Positions 33,133 through 43,095 of a stretch of 64,000 nt of DNA are shown here, piece after piece. The first letter of the stretch is position 1; each line of letters opens with the position of its first letter. The translations under genes were made by a program, and so were the position numbers. Below the pieces are notes generated by a model. It was not told the DNA's origin. It saw only the letters and a program-made list of their open reading frames with translations, and did not search any database. Source of the stretch: Bromus sterilis (taxonomy: Eukaryota > Streptophyta > Magnoliopsida > Poales > Poaceae); the NCBI GenBank assembly GCA_950022295.1, contig OX465600.1, forward strand, positions 290,825,782 to 290,889,781. The letters run 5' to 3'.

Positions 33133-34756
33133 TGATGGCTTCTCGCCCCCTTCGTTGGTTACCCCAAGTGGAAGGTTGAGATGTAGTGCAGCAGCAGTTT
33201 TCCCTCGGTGAAGATACCAATGTTTGTCTCCAGCAGGACTCCAGAGATGATAAGTAGGTGTCAGCGGCGCAACTGACGCGGACATGCACACAGACACAGA
33301 TAAATTTGTTCCCAACGAAGTTCAGAGAGGTTGTCAATCTCTCCGGTCTTGTTGTTTACAAAGGATAAAACGCAAGGGATAATGATAGCAACTTGAAAGT
33401 AAATGCAGAAAAGTAAATATAGCGTGGAAACAGTGATAAGGATATGGACCGGGATACGTGATGTTCTCTAGTGATGTCTCTCTCCCAAAAGACGATAAAA
33501 TTTCTATGCGAGGTAAACAAATTACAGAAAGGCAATTGACAGGATTATGAACGCACCGCAATGCTAACTATGCTACAAAAGAAAGGAAGAGGTTCAAAAG
33601 CACAGGCAGTACGCCAAGGTAAGTAGACCGAAATCCATCTGCATCTACTACTAATCATCCACCTTGAGATATCTATCCAGAACATCTCGCTGGTATTAAG
33701 TTGCGAGCCCCACCCAAAGTGTAAACCCAAAGCAACAGACAACTGCATTAAAAAGAACTCCGCGTAAAGTAAACAATCCTTGTAACCGCGGTTACAAGCA
33801 CCGTTGTTTCCCCCCTTGTGGCAACAGCACATCCCCTAGACTCATGTTTCTGTCACTCAAGCGTCTCATCAGGGGGCATGAACCCACAATCTAGCACAAC
33901 GCTCCCTCTTGGAGTCACTACCTACTACTTGGCCAAAGCAATAAACAACAACGAAGAACATGCAAGAATATCTTAGGAACAAAAATATAAGAGATAAAAA
34001 CCAAATATATTACTCTATCACAATCTGAACATAATCTCATAATCCATCAGATCCTATCAAACTCAACATAGCAATAGCAGAAATATTACAAAGGTGCCTC
34101 GATCATGTTGGGCAGCTCACGAGGTCTAAACAATGAAGATCAAAGAGGGGAGGAGAACATCACATAGCTACTGATCACGGACCCATGGTCCAAGGAAAAC
34201 TACTCACGAGACATCCGGGGAGCATCCATGGTGGAGAGGAGACTCTCGGAGGTCAATCCTCCCTCCGGCAGGGTGCCGGGAAGAGGTCTTCTGGTGCTCC
34301 CGATCTTGGAGCGCGGCGGCAGCGGAACAGAGGCGCGTTCGCGAAATAGGGTTCTGCCTCTGGAGTTTTCCCGTGACGGGGGATAAATAGGCGAAAGGGG
34401 GCAGCCAGAGGTGGGCCAGGGGCCCCAGGCGCCCCCTAGCGCGGCCAGGGGTGGGGCCGCGCCGGGTGGCCCCCTGGGCCCCCTGGCTCCCCTCTGGCCC
34501 CTCCCGGGATCTTCTCGAAGCTTCCTTCACGCTGATTTTTTATCTGAATTTTCCCGAATTTTTCTGGCACTTTTTATATGGGGGAAAACTGAAATAGAAA
34601 AACAGCAGAAAACAGGAACTGGCACTGGGGTGCACTGAGTTAATAGGTTAGTCCAAATATGATCAAAAGTGTATGAAAGTGTATCTAGATCATAGCAATA
34701 TCACACAAAACATGCATGGAGCAAGCAGAAATTATAGATACGTTTTGGACGTATCA
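33133..34756 (-). repeat. 5' LTR of the 7.4-kb non-autonomous element (1624 bp)
   Basis: Transcribed leftwards. GC-rich U3 block at ~34420-34500 (GCGCGGCCAGGGGTGGGGCCGCGCC spans an inverted repeat), then the TATA-like CCTATTTATCC near 34385. Pairs with 27343-28969. Confidence 0.9.
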
Positions 34757-34761
34757 ACTAG

Positions 34762-35976
34762 TAAGGTTGATCAAGTCTTACCAACAAACCGGCGATATAT
34801 AGAACAAGAAGTCTCACCTCTTATGAAGTGATCATTGCACCTTTACTTTAATGGACATTGTCCCCACCATAATGGTTTTGTATTTGTGGTGCACATGTAG
34901 TGGACAGTCCCATTCTCCAATCTTCACGGTCTCAACATTCTCTATAGAGTTAAGGCCATGCCTCTTGTCGATCTTCTTTGGAAAATACACCGTGTGTTCT
35001 TTATCATCAACGTTGAAAGTGACCTTTCCTTTATTGCAATCAATAATAGCACCTGCGGTGTTAAGAAAAGGTCTACCAAGAATAATGACATGCTCCCATC
35101 CTCGGGCATGTCAAGCACAACAAAATCTGTAAGGATCAAACAGTTAGCAACTTCAACGGGAACATCCTCACAAATACCAATGGGGACAGCTGTTGATTTG
35201 TCAGCCATCTGAAGAGAGATATCTGTAGGGATTAGTTTCTCTAAACAAAGACTCTTGTAAAGAGAGAAAGGCATAACACTCACTCAAGATCACATAAAAC
35301 AGTTCTGACGTAATTATTCTTTATGGAGCAAGGAATGGTGGGTATACCTGGATCACCAAGCTTCTCAGGAATATTGCCACTGAAAGAGTAGTTAACAAGC
35401 ATGGTAGATATTGCTTCATTAGGAACTTTTCTTTTATTAGTGACAATATCTTTCATATATTTCGAATAGGGAGGTAACTTAATAGCATCAGTCAAAGGGA
35501 TTTGAAGAAAAAGAGGTTTCATCCATTCACAAAACTTATTGTAATGCTCTTCTTCTTTAGATTTGAGGGACTTACCTGGAAAGGGCATGGGTTTCTGTAT
35601 CCATGGTTCTCTTTCCTTCCCATGTATTCTTGCGATGAAGTCTTCTCTAGAGTACTTCTTGCGTTTATCAGGTGTTTCTTCTTCTCTTACCTCGGGAGAA
35701 TCATTCTTTTCAGTGTCCTTTTCTTCAGGCTCGGCACCGTCTTCTTTTTTAGCATCGGAGGTAGATATGATGTTAGGATCAACAGCTGGCTTTTCACTTG
35801 TAATAGGATCATTGGGATTGTCAGCCTCCTTGTGTTTCTTCTTCTTCTTTTTCTTCGGAGAGCTAACAGTCTCGTCTTCTTCTTGTACTTGAGAATCTTG
35901 CTCGATCCTCTTTGGATGCCCCTCAGGATAGAGTGGGTCCTGGGTGTGTGTTCCACCCCTAGTTTTGATGCCATAA
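34762..35976 (-). pseudogene. Athila-like gag-pol: spacer and protease region, broken at the active site
   Basis: Continues the gag frame after the solo LTR: a Lys/Glu-rich linker (35590-35970), then PLTDAIKLPPYSKYMKDI and the retropepsin-type domain entering at VLCDL. The expected Asp-Leu-Gly-Ala active-site segment is replaced by Asp-Leu-Glu-stop (35280-35282): a small deletion removes Gly-Ala and shifts the frame. The next frame (35283-34942) resumes with VMPFSLYKSL and the rest of the protease. The frame closes soon after (about 34800) with no reverse transcriptase, suggesting that this family's polyprotein naturally ends after the protease. A helper element would have to supply polymerase and integrase. 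Confidence 0.7.
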
Positions 35977-35981
35977 GCTTG

Positions 35982-37497
35982 TGATGACCCTCAATGTAGA
36001 GGGATCTATTGCAGTGTTTTCGATAAGTAAGAGTGTCGAACCCAACGAGGAGAAGAAGGTAGTAGCAAGTGACTTTGGTAAGGAGATAACTGCAAGCACT
36101 AAAAGATAACTTAGGGGTTTTCTTGGTATAAGCGACAGGAAAGTAAAGACGAGCAAAGTAAAAGATACTGGATAGTAAAAAGTGGCCCAATCCTTTCTGA
36201 GCAAAGGAGAGGCCTAGCAACTGAACTTATAAAAGCTAAAGTGTTCTTGAGGACACACGGGAGAGGTAGTCATGTGCTTTCGCCATATTCCATATCGGTA
36301 CTATGTACTGTGTTGATAAGTGTTTGGTGGGTGGATCTAGGCTAGTGCATCCTCTAGACTAAGATGAATGCACTCTTATGATTAAACACCTTGCAAGCAT
36401 CCGCAAATACAAGATAGTAATTAAGGCAAAAGCCTAACCATAGCAATATGATCGGTGATCCATTGTTCCCTTGTGCAAAAGCGTGCAAACTAGGGTTTAG
36501 GTTTCTGTCACTCCGGCAACCCACCGTAAGCATTCTTTATACAAAATGCATTCCCCTAGGTCCTTGATAAGGCGAAGTGTTGAGTGTTCGACTCACACAA
36601 CACCACTAGGAAAATAACAACACAACTTAAATATCAACCAACACATATTACTTCAACATCATATGACTACTAGCAACTAGACTTCTCCCATGTCCTCGAG
36701 AACTAAAGTAACTACTCACAAGACATAAAAGAGATCATGATCAGTGGGGATAAATAGATGATAAACAATCTAAACACAATAATATTTCTCCAACAAAACT
36801 CAATAGCATTCACCACAAAGTAGTAATCAACACTGATAGAGTAGAGAGGATAGATAGTACGGATTACAACACGAGTTGCAATTGTGAGACAAGATTGGAT
36901 GAAGATGGAGATGGTGCTGATGATGGGGATGATGTTGATGATGATCTCGATGATCCCCGTGACGATGGTGATGACGATGGCGACGATCTCCCCTTCCGGG
37001 AGGTGATCTCCCCGGCGGAATCTGCCCGCCAGAGATGGCTTTTCTTCTCTGTAGGTTTCCGCCACGGAGCGGCGGCGAAACTCCGGAAACTCTCCCTATT
37101 TTAGGGTTTTTGGACGACGAGGGGTATACAGACCAGAGAGGGGAGCCGGGAGTGGCCCCGGGGGTCCAGGCGCCCTCCCGGCGCGGCCAGGGGTGGGGCC
37201 GCGCCAGGTGGCCGCGTGGGCACCCTGTGGCCCCCCTCTGGTTGCTCTTTTACGTGTCTTCGTGATCCTTCTGGAAAACAGCCTCCGTCGATTTTCAGGT
37301 AATTTGGAGGTGTTCTTCTTCAGCAACTCAGCGTCCACTTTTTACCGCTGAATCCTGCGTCTGCTGCTTCGGCACCGGAAAGTTGCAAACTGTGTAAAAT
37401 AAGCCAAAACAACATAAGAATAGCATCATATCATGAAATATATCAATGAATAAGAAAGAATTACTATATAAAATAGTGATGCAATTTGGACGTATCA
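35982..37497 (-). mobile_element. Solo LTR of a third Athila-like family (1516 bp)
   Basis: Begins TGATGACCCTCAATG and ends GGACGTATCA, with TSD GCTTG at 35977-35981 and 37498-37502, inserted at the gag/protease boundary of the host element. It has the same GC-rich inverted block (GGCGCGGCCAGGGGTGGGGC, 37177-37205) as the other two families. Only one LTR and no interior is present, so LTR-LTR recombination must have removed the rest. Strand inferred from the block orientation. Confidence 0.88.
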
Positions 37498-37502
37498 GCT
37501 TG

Positions 37503-38786
37503 TATGTCCTGTTTGGCATTATTAGCAAGCAAATCTTTTGGCACATTAGAAATTTGTTCAAGCTGAGTTTGAACCATATGAAAATGCTTAACAAGACATT
37601 TAACATCATTAACTGTTCTTTCTAGAACACCACACAAACTTTTGATAACAAGAGAGTTATCATGCAACTGACTTTGTATCCTCCTATTAAAATGGTCTTT
37701 CTTAATAATAAAATTATCAAGCTCATCTAAGCATTGGTCGGGAGGCTTACCTTTAAGGATGTCACTTTTAGTAAAGTCTAATAGAGAGTGTACCTCTACC
37801 AAGGGAGGGCGAGTAGTAGGCTCACACAACTTCTCAATAGGCGGTAAATTCTTCACGTCTTCGGCTTTAATACCTTTCTCCTTTATAGACCTCTTTGCTT
37901 CTTGCGTATCTTCGGGGCTCAGAACTAGCATGCCCCTCTTTTTTGGTGGTAGAAGTGGTTCAGGAACGAACCAATCTTCATAGTTCTTGGCAATTTTGCA
38001 CATTAATTCTTCTGCATCGTCCGGTGTTCTTTCCCTGAAAACACAACTAGCACAACTATCCAGGTAGGATCTGGATTCATCGGTTAAACCAGCGTAAAAT
38101 ATATCAAGCAGTTCATTCTTGGGGACTCCATGTCCCGGCATAACCTTAAGTAAATCACAAAACCTCCCCCATGCTTTAGGGAGGTGCTCATCCTGCAATT
38201 GTTTAAAGTTATAGATTCTTTGCAAAGCAGCATGTTGCATATGAGCTGGGAAATATTTATCAACAAAGAATTGGACTAAGTCTTGAGGACTCTTAATGGA
38301 ACCATAGGGTAGTGCATCGTACCATGATTTAGCGTCTTCCTTCAAAGAAAAAGGAAAAAGCTTGGCCACATAGAAGTTTCGTATCTTCTCATCAGTAGTG
38401 AATAGGTTACCTAGCTCAGCGAGTTTGGTCAAGTGTGCTATAGCATCATCATTTTCTCTGCCATAAAAGGGGTCAGCCTCGACTGTAGATATAAGTGAAA
38501 GATCAATAGAGAAATCATAATCAGGATCAATGATGCATATAGGGGATGTGGCAAATTTAGGATCAGGAATAACTTTGTTCTTCATGGAGTGCTGTTTGAG
38601 CAACTCCTTAACAGCACCAGGGTCAGAGTCGACACACTCTCTGAGTTCCCTGCAAAAATCATCATCAAGAGTAACATAATCATCATCAAGGATTCTCTCC
38701 TTGAGTTCATCTAGGCACGGGTAACCAAAGGTTTTGCAGGTAGGAATATAGGTAGCAGGGGTCTCGGTCTTGGATTCTGCTGCAGC
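37503..38786 (-). pseudogene. Athila-like gag, main part
   Basis: An open stretch of ~430 codons containing the Retrotrans_gag domain: LFPFSLKEDAKSWYDALP, FVDKYFPAHMQHAALQRI, FKQLQDEHLPKAWGRFCDLL and MPGHGVPKNELLDIFYAGL. No CCHC knuckle was seen. It is cut by the Copia insertion at its N-terminal side (38787-38791 TSD) and by the solo LTR at its C-terminal side (37498-37502 TSD). Reading frames are continuous across both sites when the inserts and one TSD copy are ignored, so the gag was open when each landed. Confidence 0.8.
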
Positions 38787-38791
38787 CTTAG

Positions 38792-40078
38792 TGAAAGGAT
38801 CGATACGGTCAACTAGAGGGGGGGGGGGTGAATAGGTGACTAACAAATTTAAGCTTTATTACCAAATTTTAGGGTTAGGCGGATTAAAACAATTCTCTAG
38901 ATGTGAACTAGATGAAATAACCCTAGGTGGCAAGCAAGCTTAAATCAAGTATGCTAGGCAACAAATACGATAGCAAGCCAACAAGCATACAAGGTTAGAA
39001 CAAGTAAAGGGCGGAAAGGATAAACCACAAGTGAAGAGGAGACGCGGTGATTTGTTTGACCGAAGTTCACACTCTTTTGAGGGAGTGCTAATCTCCGTTG
39101 GAGCGGTGCTCAAGATTGAGAACGCTACAACAACGTAGCTCACCGTATTCTCCCCTTTCGAGTCACCCCCAACGGATGAGCCTCGAATCCACTCGGGGTT
39201 GGTCTTGAAGGCGACCACCACACCTTTACAGACTTCCCGGAGCACACCACAAGCAAGGAAGCTTCCGGGACGGACACCTAGCCGCCTAGGAGCCAAAGCT
39301 CCAAGAGTAACAAGTCAACGGTGAAGAAATCTTGCAGGGAACACAAATCGGTTTGGTGGAAGTGTAGATCGGGCCTTGCTCTCCCAAATCCCAAAGTATC
39401 AACAAGTTTGGTTGGAGGACATGGGAGTATTGAGCAAAATGGATTTCATGGAGTGGAGGCTCAAGCAAGGGAAAAGGGTTAGGGCTGGAGGAAGAAGAAG
39501 GGGGGCTTATATAGTGGAGAGAGCTGTGAGGGGGCATCTAGCCGTTGGAGGCCCGTGCGCACGGGCTAAGTGAGCCCCGTGCGCACGGGCTACTCAGAGC
39601 CGGATGCTCTACCCCGTGCGCACGGGGGTCTGGGACCCCGTGCGCACGGGCTACTCAGAGAGGCTCGGGGTACCCCGTGCGCACGGGGGTCAGAGACCCC
39701 GTGCACACAGGGTGATCAGAGACAAACTGATCCACCTCACAATGAGCCCATGCAATCGCACACTTTTCGGCACTTCTTCCAGATGGGTTTGGGATGAAAT
39801 ATTTGGACATGGAAAATGTGTTCCCACACATACTCAATCTCGTTGACCCCTCTTTATAGTGCGTTGATCCTACGACTCAAATCAAACCGAAAGAATCCTT
39901 CGAGTCATCAGGTGAACACCACGCCTTTTATCTTTTTGAATCGGGGCCAATCATCCTCCAAAATTAATAACCCACCACGGGACCTATGACCTGAGATAAA
40001 TCTTTAACACCCGTCATTAGTCCCACTAACCACATTGTCATTACACCAAAACACCATTTAGGAGTAAATGCACTTTCA
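38792..40078 (-). repeat. 3' LTR of the Copia element (1287 bp)
   Basis: Near-identical to 49177-50458. A G-run of 12 or so at 38818-38830 is only 7 long in the other LTR. Six palindromic CCCGTGCGCACGGG-type units at 39553-39712, then on the minus strand the TATA box CTATATAAG (39506-39514). Confidence 0.92.
39550..39715. repeat. Six-unit CCCGTGCGCACGGG palindrome array in LTR U3
   Basis: Units centred near 39560, 39582, 39619, 39644, 39680 and 39705, spaced alternately by about 22-37 bp and separated by GCTACTCAGAG and GGGGTCAGAGA linkers. The last is a GTGCACAC variant. The right LTR has the same six at 49930-50095. Each is fully self-complementary over 12-14 bp. Confidence 0.85.
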
Positions 40079-40094
40079 ATCTCCCCCTTTTTGG
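40079..40094 (-). promoter_or_regulatory. Polypurine tract of the Copia element
   Basis: Plus strand ATCTCCCCCTTTTTGG immediately adjoins the LTR, giving CCAAAAAGGGGGAGAT in the sense RNA. A related TCTCCCCCTTTGG lies at 40628-40640 just past the extra ORF, and ACTCCCCCTACTT just past the pol stop near 43030. Confidence 0.8.
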
Positions 40095-40680
40095 TGAATT
40101 GATGACAATATGGTTAGAGCATGGCATTAAGATACTCAAGATAAACAATGTCATGAACAACTATTAACATAGAAGGCTCCCCCTAGATGTATGCATATAT
40201 TTATGTTTTGCGTTTGAATGCAATACGCATACAACAAGGTCTCCCCCTATGTAAATAGTCAAGTGCAATGATATGAGAGAAGCATATGAACTGAAATAAT
40301 CATTGCACAAGAACCTTATGTGATCTCTTAGAGATAATATAAGATAGGCATAGATCACATGAGGAAAATGTGAATGTGAGCTAAATAGATATGCAAGACT
40401 ATGAATGATAATGTCATGACATAAAAAACATGCAAGGCATATGAAACATCATGACAAGATATAGCAAACTCACATAGTCTCACACATAAACGATAAGGTG
40501 GCTCACATCCACACGAGTACTGGAAAGGAAATAAAGTTTAAAGTACCAGCAAGCCAACATAAACACACGAACAAGGTCTCAACGGCTTGCAACCTAACCA
40601 GACAATCGATATCCTAGATAGAACTCTTCTCCCCCTTTGGCATCAAGACGCCAAAAAGGGAAAAAGTGATGCTAACGTCA

Positions 40681-42123
40681 CTAAACAACCGGCGGGTGGC
40701 TCGAGGCATCATCCTCATCATCAAAGCGCCAGTTCTGCATAGGGAAGGAGTATTCAGAGAGCTGACTATCCTTGTCCTCTGGACCTGGCTGAGCTGGAAT
40801 GCCTGACTGCTGGGCCTTCTTTGCCTTGTAGGCCCGCTGCTCCGCCTTGATGCGGTTACTGTCTCTGAGCTGCTTCTTCTGGATAGACTGACACATCTTG
40901 AACATGTTGCTGATAGTCTTGAAGAGTGTCTTCTTCTCACGAACTGTGAAGGCAGCAGGAGCATCGGGACCAACAGGAGGACCCCTCTGACGAGGAACCC
41001 TAGCAGAGGAGGAGGCACCGGGAGTGTAGGTAGCACGGTCCTCGGGCCTTGGGTTGCGCCCAAGCTTGGGAGCAACATACAGAGCCGGAGCAGGAGGCCT
41101 CCAGTTGAGGTCACGCTTCAGAACACTGACAGGGTACACATGCTGAGGAATGTGGCGAGCAGGGCACACAGACTCAATCAGAGCCTGAATGAAGGGAGCA
41201 TAAATCAGGGACTTCCTCGGACGTATACACTCACGAATCTCCAGGAACATAGTATCCAGAACATCCACCTTCCTGCGGTCCTTAACCATCAGAAAAATAT
41301 CAAGCATCGAGGCACGCAGGTTATGAGTGTCACCTGCCTTCGGTGTGAGAGTGTACCGAAGGATGTGACGCAGTGTATCATAGGTGGGAAGCAGATCCTT
41401 GATAGAGCCAGTGACAAAGGACTTCTCCTGCTTATAAGCAAATGCAATCTCGTCCTTATTGCGGCCAAACTCAGACACCCTCTCAAAGTCAGGATGAGGC
41501 TCAGTGTAGAACTGGTATGGAATGATCTCAGCAAACTTGGCAAACGGGGCAGAGCAGACCGCAGTGCCAGACATCCAACGCATAGTACGAGCATCATCAT
41601 TATAGAAGTAGACAGTGGCATAGAACTGCATGACAAGATCCTCATTGTACTTGTACGAGAACTGACAGAACGGTATAAGGCCAAGCCTCCCAAGAGCATC
41701 ATACACACCGGGATAAATATGAGCATTGTCCCTCAAGTGCTCCACATCGACCTGCTTGTGGGGAGCAAACTTCTTCTGCTTAGCCATCATCAACTCATTG
41801 AAAATTCGGGCCTGAAACACATTGCGGAATCTTGGATCTGCTCCGAGCTCAGTGGCAGCAACATAGGGGTTCTGCTCACAAAAAGCCCAGTACTCTGGCT
41901 GAGACCACTCACTGACCGGTATGTTAGACACATCCCGGCCACCTGGAAGGGGACGCTTACCAGGACTCGAGCTCTCCTCCTCATCATCTTCATCTTCCTC
42001 AACAAACCCAGTCTCCTGAGATGCCTCAGCGGTCTCATGAGTAGTAGGCTGATATGCACCCTCAGAATCAGACTCCTCATAGCTGGAATCAGTCTCAACG
42101 GGTGCTCTGGCAGTGCCGCTCAA
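40681..42123 (-). CDS. Env-position ORF of the Copia element (480 codons, no ATG at its head)
   Basis: An uninterrupted frame between pol and the 3' LTR. Acidic N-terminus (EEDEDDEEESSS, residues 41-53); a core with EYWAFCEQNPYVAATELG, FQARIFNELMMAK, LVMQFYATVYFYNDDARTMRW and APFAKFAEIIPYQF, resembling the putative plant transposon protein / Athila ORF family; then a basic, Pro-rich and coiled C-terminal region (AEQRAYKAKKAQQ). No signal peptide, furin-like site or clear membrane span, so a true envelope is not supported. The frame opens with TTG at 42123 (SGTARAP follows), one base from ATG; the first real ATG is residue 112. An in-frame TAG lies ~65 bp upstream. Function unknown. A 347-codon antisense frame over it is a shadow. 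Confidence 0.65.
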   Translation of the reverse strand: MSGTARAPVETDSSYEESDSEGAYQPTTHETAEASQETGFVEEDEDDEEESSSPGKRPLPGGRDVSNIPVSEWSQPEYWAFCEQNPYVAATELGADPRFRNVFQARIFNELMMAKQKKFAPHKQVDVEHLRDNAHIYPGVYDALGRLGLIPFCQFSYKYNEDLVMQFYATVYFYNDDARTMRWMSGTAVCSAPFAKFAEIIPYQFYTEPHPDFERVSEFGRNKDEIAFAYKQEKSFVTGSIKDLLPTYDTLRHILRYTLTPKAGDTHNLRASMLDIFLMVKDRRKVDVLDTMFLEIRECIRPRKSLIYAPFIQALIESVCPARHIPQHVYPVSVLKRDLNWRPPAPALYVAPKLGRNPRPEDRATYTPGASSSARVPRQRGPPVGPDAPAAFTVREKKTLFKTISNMFKMCQSIQKKQLRDSNRIKAEQRAYKAKKAQQSGIPAQPGPEDKDSQLSEYSFPMQNWRFDDEDDASSHPPVV

Positions 42124-42474
42124 ACCTCGCGAGGAGGGGAGGGGCGGGCTGGGGAGGTTCCCCCTAGGCCGAGACTACCCTAGATCTGCATCTACTCCAC
42201 ACACAATCGGATCCCATCTACATGGAGCACAAAGAGCACCTCTCCTAGGGTTTTGAAGACCAAAACGAAGGAGGAGAGGAAGAGTGACCAACCTGGGTCA
42301 TCCATGGTGTCCAATGAAGGGGGGAATCCGTGCCTTTGGCCGGGAGATGGCCGGAGGAGGCAAGATGGCGACGGCGGCGGCGACCCTGAAGAAGACAGAG
42401 GCGTGGGGGGATAATTAGGAGGGGTAACTCCCTCTCCACCCCGCGCCCTAGTCATATGGGTGCCAACCTCATAA

Positions 42475-42555
42475 CCCCGTGCGCACGGGGGGTCATGGCC
42501 CGTGCGCACGGGGTCCCCGTGCGCACGGTACACCCCGTGCACACGGGGTCCTCAG
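42475..42555. promoter_or_regulatory. Internal array of the LTR palindrome upstream of the env-position ORF
   Basis: Four units related to CCCGTGCGCACGGG (near 42484, 42505, 42520 and 42540, the last a GTGCACAC variant) lie between pol and the extra ORF. Following on the minus strand are TAATTATCCCCCCAC (near 42412) and CTTCTTC, aligned with CTATATAAGCCCCCC and CTTCTTC in the LTR. This looks like a weakened U3 promoter copy ~300 bp upstream of the ORF. Confidence 0.6.
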
Positions 42556-42559
42556 AAGG

Positions 42560-43095
42560 TTTCGTCAGTTTTGACAAGGAGGGGAGGGGCTGGGGGTGAC
42601 CCCTTACCTCGTCCCTAAATGTCAAGCTGAACCAACACAAAATTGAGGAACATCGCACTAGAACGTCTATGCTATGGAGGTGTGAGTGGAGAGCATTTGC
42701 ATGGAAATGATAACAGAGAATGTCTTATGAGATAAGAGTGGAATAGGATAGGGCAACTAAGGTCAAGGGAAACTATTCCTATCCGGAGGAAGACACCAAG
42801 AGTCTAAACGACTCGAAAAACAAACAACGCTATAACGCGGAAAAAGGCGGTGACCCGAGAGTCACCATGTTTGAGCAATTGTGGTACGGAACCGCGAAGA
42901 TTTTAACCTTGGGCCCGTCTCCACTACTCATCTTTGAAGCACAAGTGCCATCTATAAATGGCGGATATGAAAGATTTTGATCAATTTATGCACAAGTAGG
43001 GTTATGTCGGAATCATTGAGAGAATTCTACTCCCCCTACTTATGTGCCTACATCTAAGCAAGATATAGAAAAGCTAGTGTGTGTATGCAAGATCA
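42560..43095 (-). other. Spacer between Copia pol and the internal palindromes
   Basis: About 0.5 kb with no ORF. It contains the PPT-like ACTCCCCCTACTTATG near 43029, 50-70 bp past the pol stop. Confidence 0.5.

Larger units (their letters stand above)
27343..34756 (-). mobile_element. Non-autonomous LTR retrotransposon, 7.4 kb, with tRNA-Asp primer site
   Basis: LTRs at 27343-28969 and 33133-34756 (TGATGGCTTCTC ... GGACGTATCA), TSD ACTAG at 27338-27342 and 34757-34761, inserted in the Athila-like host. Minus orientation: the primer site is at 33103-33120 next to the right LTR. The 4.2-kb interior has one gag-like or unknown ORF and no protease, reverse transcriptase or integrase. Its LTR design (GC-rich block, TATTTAT box, ACGTATCA end) matches that of its host, suggesting related helper machinery. 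Confidence 0.9.

Noticed and set aside
27283..33832. Pairs of identical small ORFs (e.g. 27544-28042 and 33334-33832)
   Set aside because: They are the same LTR present twice; not duplicated genes.
39570..39846. Plus-strand Arg/His/Gly-rich ORFs in the Copia LTRs
   Set aside because: Produced by the palindromic repeat; no start context, domain or conservation evidence.
40681..42123. Calling the Copia extra ORF a viral-type envelope
   Set aside because: No signal peptide, cleavage site or transmembrane anchor can be seen; only position suggests env.
41140..42183. 347-codon plus-strand ORF
   Set aside because: It is antisense to the Copia env-position ORF, whose composition leaves the opposite strand open; no domain and no plausible initiation context.
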